Assembly (NCBI GenBank): GCA_019930625.1
Contig: CP082844.1
Span: 1,302,001 to 1,366,000 of the forward strand
Reading direction: 5' to 3'
Length of the DNA stretch: 64,000 bases
Source: Nocardia asteroides
GTDB lineage: Bacteria; Actinomycetota; Actinomycetes; Mycobacteriales; Mycobacteriaceae
In this document: positions 8,763 through 17,686 of the stretch, piece by piece
How the letters are laid out: each line of letters starts with the position of its first letter
Numbering within the stretch: the stretch's first letter is position 1
Translations under genes and position numbers: made by a program
Notes under the pieces: generated by a model
Seen by the model: only the letters and a program-made list of their open reading frames with translations
Database searches by the model: none
What the model was told of the DNA's origin: nothing

Positions 8763-8789
8763 ACGCGAGACTCCCAGGGGCCGCGAACA

Positions 8790-8810
8790 CGCGGCGCCGC
8801 AGGCGCCGCG
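8790..8810 (-). terminator. Hairpin immediately after fadB2
   Basis: Perfect palindrome with 9-bp arms (CGCGGCGCC and GGCGCCGCG) and a 3-nt loop, directly after the fadB2 stop codon at 8813-8815. GC-rich stem without U tract; a probable terminator. Confidence 0.6.
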
Positions 8811-8812
8811 AA

Positions 8813-9682
8813 TCAAGCCCGGTACTGGTAGAAGCCCGCTCCGGTCTTCTTGCCGAGCAGGCCCGCCTCGACCATGCGCATGAGCAGCGGCGGCGCGGAG
8901 TACAGGGGCTCCTTGAACTCGGCGTACATCGAATCGGCGATGGACTTCACCGTGTCCAGGCCGACCAGGTCGGTCAGCGCCAGCGGGCCCATCGGGTGGG
9001 CACAGCCGAGCACCATCGCCTTGTCGACGTCCTCTTTGGTGGCGAAGCCGGACTCGACCATGCGGATCGCCGACAGCAGGTACGGCACCAGCAGCGCGTT
9101 GACCACGAAGCCGGAGCGGTCCGCCGACCGGACGACCTGCTTGCCGAGCACGTCTCCGGCGAAGGCCTCGGCCCGCACGGAGACCGACTCGCTGGTCTTG
9201 AGCGTGGTGACCAGCTCGACCAGCGGCAGCACCGGGACGGGGTTGAAGAAGTGCATGCCGACCACGCGCTCAGGGTTCGCCGTGGCGACCGCGATCTTCA
9301 TGATCGGGATGGAGGAGGTGTTGGAGGCCAGCACGGCCGAGGGGTCGGTGACGACCTTGTCGAGCTCGGCGAAGATGCTCGTCTTCACCTTCTCGTCCTC
9401 TAGCACCGCCTCGACCACCAGCTGGCGGTCGGCGAAGTCGCCGAGATCGGAGGTGAATCGCAGACGCCACGCGGCCTGTTCGCGTTCGCGCTCGGTGATC
9501 TTCCCGCTGCTCACACCGCGATCGAGGGACCGCAGGATGCGGGCGCGGCCCGCAGCGGCCAGTTCCCGGGTCTGCTCGAACACCAGCACGTCGATATGCG
9601 CCCTGGCACACACCTCCGCGATTCCGGCGCCCATCTGGCCGGCGCCGATAACACCGACGCGTTGGATCTTTTCGCTGCTCAC
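8813..9682 (-). CDS. fadB2: 3-hydroxybutyryl-CoA dehydrogenase
   Basis: 289 residues. Oxidises 3-hydroxyacyl-CoA to 3-ketoacyl-CoA with NAD(P) in the cytosol. The N-terminal Rossmann fold has GAGQMGAGIAEVCA; the middle has the family segment HFFNPVPVLPLVELV with the catalytic His; the C-terminal helical domain carries DRSGFVVN and DLVGLDTV. I place the start at the GTG (9682) behind an AGGAG box 5-6 nt away; the extra 29 codons upstream have no coding character. It follows aceA on the same strand, separated by a hairpin. The aceA-fadB2 order matches Rv0467-Rv0468 of M. tuberculosis, which supports the name. Confidence 0.9.
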   Translation of the reverse strand: MSSEKIQRVGVIGAGQMGAGIAEVCARAHIDVLVFEQTRELAAAGRARILRSLDRGVSSGKITEREREQAAWRLRFTSDLGDFADRQLVVEAVLEDEKVKTSIFAELDKVVTDPSAVLASNTSSIPIMKIAVATANPERVVGMHFFNPVPVLPLVELVTTLKTSESVSVRAEAFAGDVLGKQVVRSADRSGFVVNALLVPYLLSAIRMVESGFATKEDVDKAMVLGCAHPMGPLALTDLVGLDTVKSIADSMYAEFKEPLYSAPPLLMRMVEAGLLGKKTGAGFYQYRA

Positions 9683-9780
9683 GTCCCGCTCCTGCTGGGT
9701 TGTCTGGCTCTGGGGTGGCTGGTCTGCGAAGGTGTCGCTCCGGTGTGAGCGCGCCCTTCGATGGTCCAAGGTATAGGGAT

Positions 9781-9814
9781 GCCCTCCCCGCCGGGGCTGT
9801 TCAGCGGGGAGGGC
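9781..9814 (-). terminator. Hairpin between aceA and fadB2
   Basis: Perfect 11-bp arms GCCCTCCCCGC (9781-9791) and GCGGGGAGGGC (9804-9814), lying about 85 bp after the aceA stop and 100 bp before the fadB2 start. Probably ends or attenuates the aceA transcript. Confidence 0.65.
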
Positions 9815-9898
9815 AGTACACCCCTACCGGAGTAGAGGAATGTCGGTTTTCACGTCGGGAACCTCACTTCCCTTTGCGAGCACCTGATGTGATTCAGC

Positions 9899-11188
9899 TC
9901 AGTGGAACTGGCCTTCTTCGGTGGAGCCCTTCAACGCCGCCGTGGAGGTGTTCGGGTCCACGGTGGTGGCGATGGTGTCGAAGTAGCCGGCGCCGACCTC
10001 ACGCTGGTGCTTGATGGCGGTGAAGCCACGCTCGGCGGCGGCCTTGAACTCGCGCTCCTGCAGGTCGACGAAGGCGGTCATGCCCTCGCGGGCGTAGCCG
10101 TAGGCCAGGTCGAACATGCCGTAGTTGAGCGAGTGGAAGCCGGCCAGGGTGATGAACTGGAACTTGAAGCCCATCGCGCCGAGTTCACGCTGGAACTTCG
10201 CGATGGTCGCGTCGTCCAGGTGGGCCTTCCAGTTGAAGGACGGCGAGCAGTTGTAGGCCAGCAGCTGGTCCGGGAACTCGCCACGGACGGCCTCGGCGAA
10301 CTTGCGCGCGACCTCGAGGTCCGGCACGCCGGTCTCCATCCAGATGAGGTCGGCGTAGGGGGCATAGGCCTTGGCACGCGCGATGCAGGGCTCGATGCCG
10401 TTCTTCACACCGAAGAAGCCCTCGGGGGTGCGGGTGCCGTCCAGGAACTCCCGGTCGCGCTCGTCCACGTCCGAGGTGATCAGAGTGGCGGCCTCGGCGT
10501 CGGTGCGGGCGATGATCACCGACGGCACGTCGGCGACGTCGGCGGCCAGACGCGCGGAGGTCAGGGTGCGGATGTGCTGCTGGGTCGGGATCAGCACCTT
10601 GCCGCCCAGGTGGCCGCACTTCTTCTCGGAAGCGAGCTGGTCCTCCCAGTGCACGCCGGCGGCGCCGGCGGCGATCATGGCCTTCTGCAGCTCGTAGGCG
10701 TTCAGCGCGCCACCGAAGCCGGCCTCGGCGTCGGCGACGATCGGGGCCAGCCAGTTGGAGACGGCGGTGTCGCCCTCGACCTTGGCGATCTCGTCGGCGC
10801 GCAGCAGCGCGTTGTTGATGCGGCGGACCACGGACGGAACCGAGTTGGCCGGGTACAGCGACTGGTCGGGGTAGGTGTGGCCGGACAGGTTCGCGTCACC
10901 GGCGACCTGCCAACCCGACAGGTAGATGGCCTTCAGGCCGGCGCGGACCTGCTGGACCGCCTGGTTGCCGGTGAGGGCGCCGAGGGAGTTGATGTAGTCC
11001 TCGTTGTTGACGAGATCCCACAGGATCTCCGAGCCGCGGCGGGCGAGGGTGTGCTCCTCGACGACGGTGCCCTGGAGCTTCGACACCTGCTCCGCGGTGT
11101 AGTTACGGGTGACGCCCTTCCAGCGGGGGTTGGTGTCCCAATCCTTCTGGATTTCCGCGGCGGTCCTCGGGGTGCCGGTGGTCGACAT
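9899..11188 (-). CDS. aceA: Isocitrate lyase (Icl1 type)
   Basis: 429 residues, the length of mycobacterial Icl1. Splits isocitrate into succinate and glyoxylate in the glyoxylate cycle. The catalytic loop [12 protein letters not shown] is intact, as are the metal-binding segment [21 protein letters not shown] and the C-terminal STEEGQFH that closes over the active site. I start at the ATG at 11188, after GTGGAG; the longer frame to 11263 adds a non-conserved leader. Its 330-bp upstream region holds RamB-like and CRP/GlxR-like sites. The neighbour fadB2 is conserved. Confidence 0.97.
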   Translation of the reverse strand: MSTTGTPRTAAEIQKDWDTNPRWKGVTRNYTAEQVSKLQGTVVEEHTLARRGSEILWDLVNNEDYINSLGALTGNQAVQQVRAGLKAIYLSGWQVAGDANLSGHTYPDQSLYPANSVPSVVRRINNALLRADEIAKVEGDTAVSNWLAPIVADAEAGFGGALNAYELQKAMIAAGAAGVHWEDQLASEKKCGHLGGKVLIPTQQHIRTLTSARLAADVADVPSVIIARTDAEAATLITSDVDERDREFLDGTRTPEGFFGVKNGIEPCIARAKAYAPYADLIWMETGVPDLEVARKFAEAVRGEFPDQLLAYNCSPSFNWKAHLDDATIAKFQRELGAMGFKFQFITLAGFHSLNYGMFDLAYGYAREGMTAFVDLQEREFKAAAERGFTAIKHQREVGAGYFDTIATTVDPNTSTAALKGSTEEGQFH

Positions 11189-11573
11189 CTGTGACTCCAC
11201 TTCTTCGTTCGGTCCATGCCGCCCGGTCGAGCTACGAGGCAGCTCGTACTGCTGAAGCGGCAATTTGCAGGCTTGCTAGGCCCGTGGGGTGTACTTCCAC
11301 ACGATGGCACACGAAGAAATGGCCGTCTACCTGTTGTTCATGTGAATCTAAGCTAGCTTTCCAAGCCGCTTTGCTAACCCTGCAAAATTTGCCCCCGAAT
11401 TGCAAAGGTGCGATCTACTGGCGGGTAGCTCTGACGTGGGGTTTTAGCGTAACGCTTGTACTGTTAGCGACCGGCGAGCGGCCCCCGCCCGGAGAGCCGT
11501 GCGCGGCCCGACTGTGAGCACCTTCACAAGCCCGCTGTGGCCGGCGCCACGTCCAGGATCCGACCGTTCCAGC
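11189..11573. promoter_or_regulatory. aceA upstream control region (385 bp, no gene)
   Basis: The region is much more AT-rich than its surroundings. A cluster of TTTGC/GCAAA motifs lies at 11370-11407 (TTTGCTAA, CTGCAAAA, AATTTGCC, ATTGCAAAG), with another, CAATTTGCAG, at 11261-11270. These resemble the TTTGCAAA-type motif described for RamB in corynebacteria and mycobacteria. Farther out lies a perfect CRP/GlxR-type site at 11513-11528. No open reading frame here looks real. Confidence 0.6.
11513..11528. promoter_or_regulatory. CRP/GlxR-type binding site
   Basis: TGTGAGCACCTTCACA matches the CRP/GlxR consensus TGTGA-N6-TCACA exactly. It is about 325 bp from the aceA start and just after the end of the convergent-free puuE gene, so aceA is the likely target. 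CRP-family control of aceA is known in corynebacteria; here it is inferred. Confidence 0.55.
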
Positions 11574-12491
11574 TCACGACGAGGCATTCACCGGATGCAC
11601 CGCGCGCCAGTGTTCGGCTATGTCGAGGCGTCGGGTGATCCATACCTGGTCGTAGGACTGCACGTGGTCGAGCAGGCGTTCCAGGGCGGCGGTGCGGGCG
11701 GGGCGGCCGATGAGGCGGCAATGCAGGCCGATCGAGAGCATTTTCGGGCTGCCCTCCGCCCCTTCGCGGTAGAGCACGTCGAAGGCATCGCGGACGTGTG
11801 CGAAGAACTGGTCGCCGGTCGGGAAACCGGCGGGTGAGGCGAAACGCATGTCGTTGGTGTCCAGGGTGTAGGGCACCACCAAGTGGTCGCGGCCGTGCAC
11901 GCGCACCCAATAGGGCAGGTCGTCGGCGTAGGAATCCGAGTCGTAGACGAAACCTCCGTGCTCGACGACCAACTCCCTGGTGTGCGGGGAATCGCGACCG
12001 GTGTACCAGCCCAGCGGCGCGGCGCCGGTCAACTCGGTGAGGATGCGCACCGCCTCGGCCATGTGCGCCCGTTCGGTGTCGCGGTCGGTGAGCTGGTAGG
12101 ACTTCCAGCGCAGACCGTGGCAGGCGATCTCGTGGCCGAGTTGCCGGAAGGCCGCCACCGCCTCCGGGTTGCGTTGCATGGCGCGAGCGACCGCGAAGAT
12201 CGTCAACGGCAGGCCGCGTCGCTCGAAGACGCGCAGTACCCGCCACAGCCCGGCGCGTGAACCGTACTCGTAGAGCGACTCCATGCTCATATGACGGTTC
12301 GGAAACGCCTCCGCGGGCGTCATTTCCGACAGGAACGTTTCGGAGTGGTCATCACCGTCGAGGACGTTGTTCTCGCCGCCCTCTTCGTAGTTGAGTACGA
12401 ACTGAACGGCGATCCGCGCCTTCCCCGGCCATTTCGGGTCCGGCGGATTCGGGCCGTAGCCGACGAAATCCCGTGCATCGCCCGCCGTCAC
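11574..12491 (-). CDS. puuE: Allantoinase, PuuE polysaccharide-deacetylase type
   Basis: 305 residues. A NodB-type deacetylase fold used for metal-dependent or metal-independent hydrolysis of allantoin to allantoate. Family segments seen: VLNYEEGGENN near residue 35, YEYGSRAGLWR near 75, GHEIACHGLRW near 120 and GWYTGRDSPHTRELV near 165. These match PuuE allantoinase rather than cell-wall deacetylases, which carry a different motif set (compare the gene at the right edge). It is the last gene of the minus-strand purine series, 154 bp after allantoicase, and could have its own promoter. Confidence 0.88.
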   Translation of the reverse strand: MTAGDARDFVGYGPNPPDPKWPGKARIAVQFVLNYEEGGENNVLDGDDHSETFLSEMTPAEAFPNRHMSMESLYEYGSRAGLWRVLRVFERRGLPLTIFAVARAMQRNPEAVAAFRQLGHEIACHGLRWKSYQLTDRDTERAHMAEAVRILTELTGAAPLGWYTGRDSPHTRELVVEHGGFVYDSDSYADDLPYWVRVHGRDHLVVPYTLDTNDMRFASPAGFPTGDQFFAHVRDAFDVLYREGAEGSPKMLSIGLHCRLIGRPARTAALERLLDHVQSYDQVWITRRLDIAEHWRAVHPVNASS

Positions 12492-12645
12492 GCTGCACTG
12501 CCCCCTCCGGCCCGACCGCTCACGACCACGCCCCGTCGCCGCTCGGCTGCCCGCCCTGGAGCTTGGCTCCTCACGACCGCACCTGGTCGACGCTCCGCTC
12601 CCGCAGGAGCGGTGCGCGGTATCGACTTCCGCTCGCCGCGCATCC

Positions 12646-13623
12646 TCACGCGCCGAGTTCGCCGTACAGCCGCAGCCGCGCCAGCCCGCCGTCCGGGTAG
12701 ATATCCAGACGGACCTGCTCCACCGACGCGGCCATCGGTGCGATCGGGAACCGGTGCCTGGTATCGGGTTGCAGCGCGGTGCGCGGCAACAACTCCAGCT
12801 CGGTGCCGTCGTTGGTGCGACCGGTGAGCCGGGCCGCGCCCGGGCTGTTGCCCAGGAAGTAGGAGGTGTCGAGTTCGGCGAGCCGGATCAGTCCCGGACC
12901 GGCCAGGCGGATGCGCACCCAGTCGTTGCCGTCGTCTCTGCGCCGCGCTGTCTCCCAGCCCTCCCCCATGGTCCGGGCCCGGCCGGGATACAGCAACTGG
13001 TTCGGCGAGCTGTAGAAGCGGTTGGAGCAGTCCAGCACCAGCGCGCCGTTCTCCAGCGCGGCCAGATCCAGTGGGCCCAGTCCGAGTAGTCGCGGATCGG
13101 GCCTCCCCTCGCCGTGCACCCGCAGCCTGGCCACGCCGCCGTCGGGATGCATGGTGAGTTTCACGTGCGTCCAGCGCTTCTCGTTCTCGACGGAGAACAG
13201 GTTGCGGCTGTCGCCCGCCACCGGGGAGCGATCGACCAGCATCACCCAATCGTCACGCGCCGCGATGGATTCCGCGGATGGGTAGTCCTCGATCTCCAAC
13301 GCCGAAACCGAGACGGCGGGCGGGTAGTTGCCCGTGAACCACGCGGTGTCCACGACGATCCCGCGGATCACGCCGGGCACGCCGAGTCGCACGATCGCGG
13401 AGTCGTCGCCGGGGCGCCCTCGGTGTCTGCGGGTCTCCCAACCGTCGTAGATCTGCCCCTTGTGCCCGAAGGTGGACGGTTGGAACCGAGGCGGGCCAGG
13501 GTTTATCAGATTCTCCTTCTCCGCGAAGAATTCGTCGCTCGCCCAGATCACCGAGCCGCCGATCGGCCGGGCGGCCAGATCCGGCAGTAGCGTGAACTCC
13601 TCGTCGTCGCCCCGGTCGCCCAT
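12646..13623 (-). CDS. alc: Allantoicase
   Basis: 325 residues, two repeated jelly-roll allantoicase domains. Each half has the same sequence pattern: DGWETRRHR in the first and EGWETARRRDDGNDWVRIRL in the second; RLRVHGEGRPD and RLRLYGELGA close the halves. Hydrolyses allantoate to ureidoglycolate and urea. The start is ATG at 13623 with GGGAG seven bases upstream; a GTG at 13671, overlapping the stop of the preceding gene (GTGA), would add 16 residues and is a real alternative. The upstream gene is so close that co-translation is likely. Confidence 0.9.
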   Translation of the reverse strand: MGDRGDDEEFTLLPDLAARPIGGSVIWASDEFFAEKENLINPGPPRFQPSTFGHKGQIYDGWETRRHRGRPGDDSAIVRLGVPGVIRGIVVDTAWFTGNYPPAVSVSALEIEDYPSAESIAARDDWVMLVDRSPVAGDSRNLFSVENEKRWTHVKLTMHPDGGVARLRVHGEGRPDPRLLGLGPLDLAALENGALVLDCSNRFYSSPNQLLYPGRARTMGEGWETARRRDDGNDWVRIRLAGPGLIRLAELDTSYFLGNSPGAARLTGRTNDGTELELLPRTALQPDTRHRFPIAPMAASVEQVRLDIYPDGGLARLRLYGELGA

Positions 13624-13667
13624 CGCTTCTCCCGTGTCGGTAGGGACCGTCCCGTTCGGATGGCCGG

Positions 13668-14882
13668 TCACGGCGTCTCCGTCGGCAGCGGCGCGCGTGC
13701 CGCCAAGGCGCGCAACACCGCCTCGGTCAGTTCCGGAGCCCCCGCGTCCGGACGGGCGCCGCATTGGATGCCGCGCAGTACGGTGGCGGCCAGCGCTTCC
13801 GCGGTGGCGGGCTCGTCGACGACGTCGCCTCCGCGCCGCGCCAGGTAGTCCCGCAGGCGCGGAACCGCCACGTCGATGGCCCCGCGGAAGAAGTCGTAGG
13901 TGGCCAGCCAGCGCGTGACCAGGTGACCCGGGTGCATGTCCCAGCCCTGGTAGTACCCGCGTCGCAACGCTCGCGCGACCAGGCGGTGATGGTTGCGCAA
14001 CGCGGCTTCCGGGTCGCCGTCGGGCACGACCTGAGTGGAGCCGTCGCACACCCACACCCCGGTCTGCGCGGCGGCCACCTGCATGACCGCCTTCGCGTAA
14101 TCGGCGGCCGGGTGGTCGAGCGCTTGGTCCGGCGCGGCGACGCCACAGGCGGCGGTGTAGTCGTAGGTGCCGAAATGCAACGCGCTGCAACGTCCCTCGG
14201 AAACACTGAGCATCGAGGCCACCGGCGCGGTGCCGTCCGCGGCGATGATCGCCTGCGGACTCTCGATCTGCAGCTCGAAGCGCAGGCTGCCTTCGGTGAT
14301 GCCGTACGCACGCTCCAGCCCGACGCACAACTGCACCAGAGCCGTGACTTGCTGCACAGCGCGAATTTTCGGCACCGTGAAGACAAAACCCTCTGGTACC
14401 GCGCCCGCGCCCTCCAACACGAGGTCGAGTGTGCGCAGCGCGCGACGACGCTCACCGCCGGCCAAACCCTTCATCCGGATGCCACTGCGGCCCGGTGCGT
14501 CCGAACGCCGCGCCCAGGCCGCGAGCGCGGCGCCCGCCGCCGCGGCCGCGCGATCCTCCTCGGCGTCGGGGCGCAGGCCGTAGCCGTCCTCGAAGTCGAT
14601 GCGCAGATCCTGGACCGGGTCCACTTCCAGCCGTTTGCGCACGTCGGGCAGCGAACCCGTCTCATCGAGCGTGGCCAGCAGGTCGTGGTGGCGGTCGAGC
14701 AGTTCTACCGCGGTCGCGCCCCATTCCCTCGGCGTCTCCTCGGCGATCCGGTCGGCGGGGACGTACACCGTGTGGATCGGTTGCTGCCGCCCGTTCGATC
14801 CGGGATATCGGCGGCGCAGCTCGGCGTCGGCCCCGTCGAGCATCGACTCTATCCGCGCGCGAACATTTTCCGGCACCTTCAT
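13668..14882 (-). CDS. DUF6986 / CitE-like TIM-barrel protein in the purine operon
   Basis: 404 residues, related to the HpcH/HpaI and CitE aldolase superfamily. CitE-like features: an acidic IDFEDGYGLR segment near residue 95, the metal-ligand type region LRFELQIESPQAI near 230, and HFGTYDYTAACG near 265 (compare the G-x-x-D strand of malyl-CoA lyases). Such proteins bind Mg and act on CoA esters, oxaloacetate or glyoxylate, but this subgroup has no settled function that I know. It sits between xanthine dehydrogenase and allantoicase, overlapping the former by ATGA and meeting the latter at GTGA. The position suggests a role with ureidoglycolate or glyoxylate. Function is inferred only from context. 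Confidence 0.75.
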   Translation of the reverse strand: MKVPENVRARIESMLDGADAELRRRYPGSNGRQQPIHTVYVPADRIAEETPREWGATAVELLDRHHDLLATLDETGSLPDVRKRLEVDPVQDLRIDFEDGYGLRPDAEEDRAAAAAGAALAAWARRSDAPGRSGIRMKGLAGGERRRALRTLDLVLEGAGAVPEGFVFTVPKIRAVQQVTALVQLCVGLERAYGITEGSLRFELQIESPQAIIAADGTAPVASMLSVSEGRCSALHFGTYDYTAACGVAAPDQALDHPAADYAKAVMQVAAAQTGVWVCDGSTQVVPDGDPEAALRNHHRLVARALRRGYYQGWDMHPGHLVTRWLATYDFFRGAIDVAVPRLRDYLARRGGDVVDEPATAEALAATVLRGIQCGARPDAGAPELTEAVLRALAARAPLPTETP

Positions 14883-17686
14883 CGTGACCCCTTCTCGCGC
14901 AGCGCGGCCCAGATCCGGTCCGCGGTCATCGGCAACCGGTCCAGCCGCACGCCGACCGCGTCGCGAATCGCGTTGGCCAGCGCGGGCGCCACCGGGTTGT
15001 ACGGCGACTCGCTCATCGACTTGGCGCCCAACGGGCCGAGCGCGTCGGCCGTGTCGGCGAAGTACACCTCCGTGCGCGGCACGTCGGCGAACTGTGGCAC
15101 ATGGTAGTGCCGCAGGGTTCGCGCACCCACCACCCCGCGCGCACTGCGCATGTCCTCGTACAGCGCCGTGCCGATGGCCTGCGCCGCACCTCCCTCCACC
15201 TGCCCGCGGCACTGCACCGGATTGAGCACCGTGCCCGCGTCGGCGGCCTGGATCGACTGGAGGATGCGCACCGAGCCGGTGGCGGGGTGCACGGCCACGC
15301 GGAAGGCGTGCACGTTGAAGCTCACCGACCTCGGGCTGCCCCCGTGCTCGGCGTGGGCGGTGAGGTCGCCGCCGGTCAGCAGCTCCCGCGCGTCGAGCAG
15401 CCGGTCACCGCAGTGCACGCCGCCGGAGGTCAGCACGCAGTCGCCCTCCGGAACACCCGACAGTTCGGCCGCTCTGGCCAGGAGCAGTCCCCGCAGTGCG
15501 CACGCCGCCGCGTACACGGCTTTGCCGGCGACCACGATGCCGGTGGACCCGAACGCGCCGGTGTCGAAGCCGACCAGATCGGTGTCGGCGTGCCGGACCA
15601 CGATGCGAGCGACCTCGGTGTCCAGCGCGGTGGCCGCGAGCTGGGCGTGCACGGTGGTGGTGCCGTTGCCGAACTCTGCGGTGCCGACTCGGATCTCGTA
15701 GCGTCCGTCGGGTAGCAGCGACGCCGTAGCCGCCGACCGGTGCCCGCGCGGCGGGATGGTCGCGATCATCGCGGCGGCCATGCCGGTGCCCACTCGCCAC
15801 TGCGGGCCAGGCGCGTGCACGTCGTTGCCGCGCAGCAGCGCCCGTTCGGCGAGGTCGAGACACTGGTCGAGGCCGTAGCTGCCGAACTCGAGGTCGCTTT
15901 CGTTCACCGCCGCGCCGACGAACCGGTCGCCGGGCGCCACGACGTTGCGGCGGCGCAATTCGAACGGGTCCATGCCCAGCGCGTGCGCGAGTTCGTCCAA
16001 GGCCGACTCCACCGCGAAGATCACCTGCCCGAGCCCGTACCCGCGGAACGCTCCGGAAGGAACGTTGTTGGTGTACACCGCCTGTGCGTCCACCCGCTTG
16101 TTGGCGCAGCGGTACAGCTCCACCGACTCGCCGACGCCGTGATACATCACCCCGCCGCTGTGGTTGCCGTAGGCGCCGGTGTCGGCGAGCACGTCGACGG
16201 CCAAGGCGGTCAGCACGCCCTGCGCGTCGGCCCCCGCCGTCACCGCGACCCGCATCGGGTGCCGGCACGTCGCGGAGGTGAACTCGTCCGAACGCGTGAA
16301 CTCGTACTGCACCGGCCTGCCGGTGCGCAGCACGGCCAGCGCGATCAGGTCCTCGGCCAGCATTTCCTGTTTCGCGCCGAACCCGCCGCCGACCCTGGCC
16401 GCGAACACCCGCACCCGCGTCGGCGGCAGACCGAACAGGCGGCACAGTTCGTCGCGGACGAGGAACGGAACCTGGGTGCTGCACCGGATGACCAGCCGCC
16501 CGGCGTCATCCAGCCATCCGACCCCGCCGTGCGTCTCCAAGTGCACGTGCTGCCCGCGCGGCGAATGCCATACGCCCCGCACGACGTGAGCCGCGGCGGC
16601 CAAGCCTGCCTCGACGTCGCCCACCTCACCGTGCAGTTCGGCGACCAGGTTGCGGCCCGGATCGGCGATGCGGGCCGAATCCGGCTTGTCGACGTGCAGT
16701 TTCGGAGCGTCCGCGCCCAGCGCCTCCCGGGGGTCGAACACCGCGGGCAGGACCTCGTAGTCGACGACCAGCAGCCGGCACCCCGCACGGGCGAGCGCGA
16801 CGCTGTCGGCCACTACCGCGGCCACCCGCTGCCCCACGAATCGGACGGTCCGGTCGAGCACATAGGTGTCGTCGGGGTCGTCGGTGCGCAGCTCGTGCCG
16901 CGCGGTGGAGAACGGCAGGTCCGGCGCGTCGGCATGGGTGAGCACCGCGTGCACGCCCGGCAGGGCCTCGGCCGCGGCGGTGTCGATCGAGCGGATTCGC
17001 GCATGGGGATGCGGACTCGTCAGCACCGCGATATGCAGCGGGGCGGTCGGCGGTGTGGTGGCGGCATCGCCCGATCGGGGGTGGTCGGCAGCGAGAACGG
17101 CGGCCGATGGGAGGTCCAGGGTGAACGGCTCGCCGCCGCAGACGATGCGGGGTCCGGCCGGGGCGCCGACTCCCGCACCCGCGCCCACGGTGGTCGTCGC
17201 GGTGGGATCGGGGGCGACGGCGGCGGGGTCGTCCGGGGTGAGCGGCTCACCCAGGGCGGCGCGGATAGCACGGTAACCCGTGCAGCGGCAGAGGTTTCCC
17301 TTCATCAGTTCGGCGAGTTCGTCCCCTGACCGCTCGGCGCGCTCATCGGCCCCACACCCCAGTCCCGCGGCCGTGACCACCATGCCCGCGGTGCAGAACC
17401 CGCATTGGAATGCGGCGTTGTCGATGAATCGCCGCTGCACGGGGTGCGGGCGCTCGGGGGTCCCGAGCCCGGCGGCGGTGGTGACGGAACGTCCGGCGGC
17501 CCGGTAGGCGGGAAAGACGCAGGAGTGCACCGTCGATCCGTCGACCAGCACCGAGCAGGCCCCGCAATCGCCCGAGTCACATCCCTTCTTCACCGCCAGG
17601 TTGCCGCTGTCCCGCAGCACCGTACGCAGGCACTGCCCCGGTAGCGCCTCGATCTCGACTGGCCTGCCGTCCACCTCCAACCGCAT
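14879..17686 (-). CDS. Xanthine dehydrogenase, fused 2Fe-2S and molybdopterin subunits
   Basis: 935 residues. Residues 1-160 form the two-[2Fe-2S] subunit: plant-type cluster CDSGDCGACSVLVDG, second cluster QCGFCTAGM and CRCTGY. After a glycine/proline linker the molybdenum-hydroxylase subunit follows, with HPHARI, GGGFGAKQE, FRGYGLGQ and, near the end, AKSMSESPYNPVAPA, which holds the catalytic glutamate position. The FAD subunit is a separate gene just upstream (TGATG overlap). Start ATG 17686; 21 further codons upstream belong to the FAD gene's reading in another frame. In a purine cluster the likely reaction is hypoxanthine/xanthine to urate. The fusion order is unusual compared with XdhA/XdhB proteins that fuse FeS with FAD. 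Confidence 0.88.
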   Translation of the reverse strand: MRLEVDGRPVEIEALPGQCLRTVLRDSGNLAVKKGCDSGDCGACSVLVDGSTVHSCVFPAYRAAGRSVTTAAGLGTPERPHPVQRRFIDNAAFQCGFCTAGMVVTAAGLGCGADERAERSGDELAELMKGNLCRCTGYRAIRAALGEPLTPDDPAAVAPDPTATTTVGAGAGVGAPAGPRIVCGGEPFTLDLPSAAVLAADHPRSGDAATTPPTAPLHIAVLTSPHPHARIRSIDTAAAEALPGVHAVLTHADAPDLPFSTARHELRTDDPDDTYVLDRTVRFVGQRVAAVVADSVALARAGCRLLVVDYEVLPAVFDPREALGADAPKLHVDKPDSARIADPGRNLVAELHGEVGDVEAGLAAAAHVVRGVWHSPRGQHVHLETHGGVGWLDDAGRLVIRCSTQVPFLVRDELCRLFGLPPTRVRVFAARVGGGFGAKQEMLAEDLIALAVLRTGRPVQYEFTRSDEFTSATCRHPMRVAVTAGADAQGVLTALAVDVLADTGAYGNHSGGVMYHGVGESVELYRCANKRVDAQAVYTNNVPSGAFRGYGLGQVIFAVESALDELAHALGMDPFELRRRNVVAPGDRFVGAAVNESDLEFGSYGLDQCLDLAERALLRGNDVHAPGPQWRVGTGMAAAMIATIPPRGHRSAATASLLPDGRYEIRVGTAEFGNGTTTVHAQLAATALDTEVARIVVRHADTDLVGFDTGAFGSTGIVVAGKAVYAAACALRGLLLARAAELSGVPEGDCVLTSGGVHCGDRLLDARELLTGGDLTAHAEHGGSPRSVSFNVHAFRVAVHPATGSVRILQSIQAADAGTVLNPVQCRGQVEGGAAQAIGTALYEDMRSARGVVGARTLRHYHVPQFADVPRTEVYFADTADALGPLGAKSMSESPYNPVAPALANAIRDAVGVRLDRLPMTADRIWAALREKGSR

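Noticed and set aside
8588..8812. Cobalamin riboswitch before the metE-like gene
   Set aside because: I searched by eye for the conserved core blocks and did not find them.
6110..9403. An open frame of 1097 codons on the plus strand
   Set aside because: It runs antisense to the metE-like gene and fadB2, whose family motifs are clear. Such long antisense frames are common in very GC-rich DNA.
13624..14328. N-terminal extension of the allantoicase reading frame
   Set aside because: It overlaps the DUF6986 gene in another frame and has no family similarity; the ATG at 13623 has its own ribosome site.
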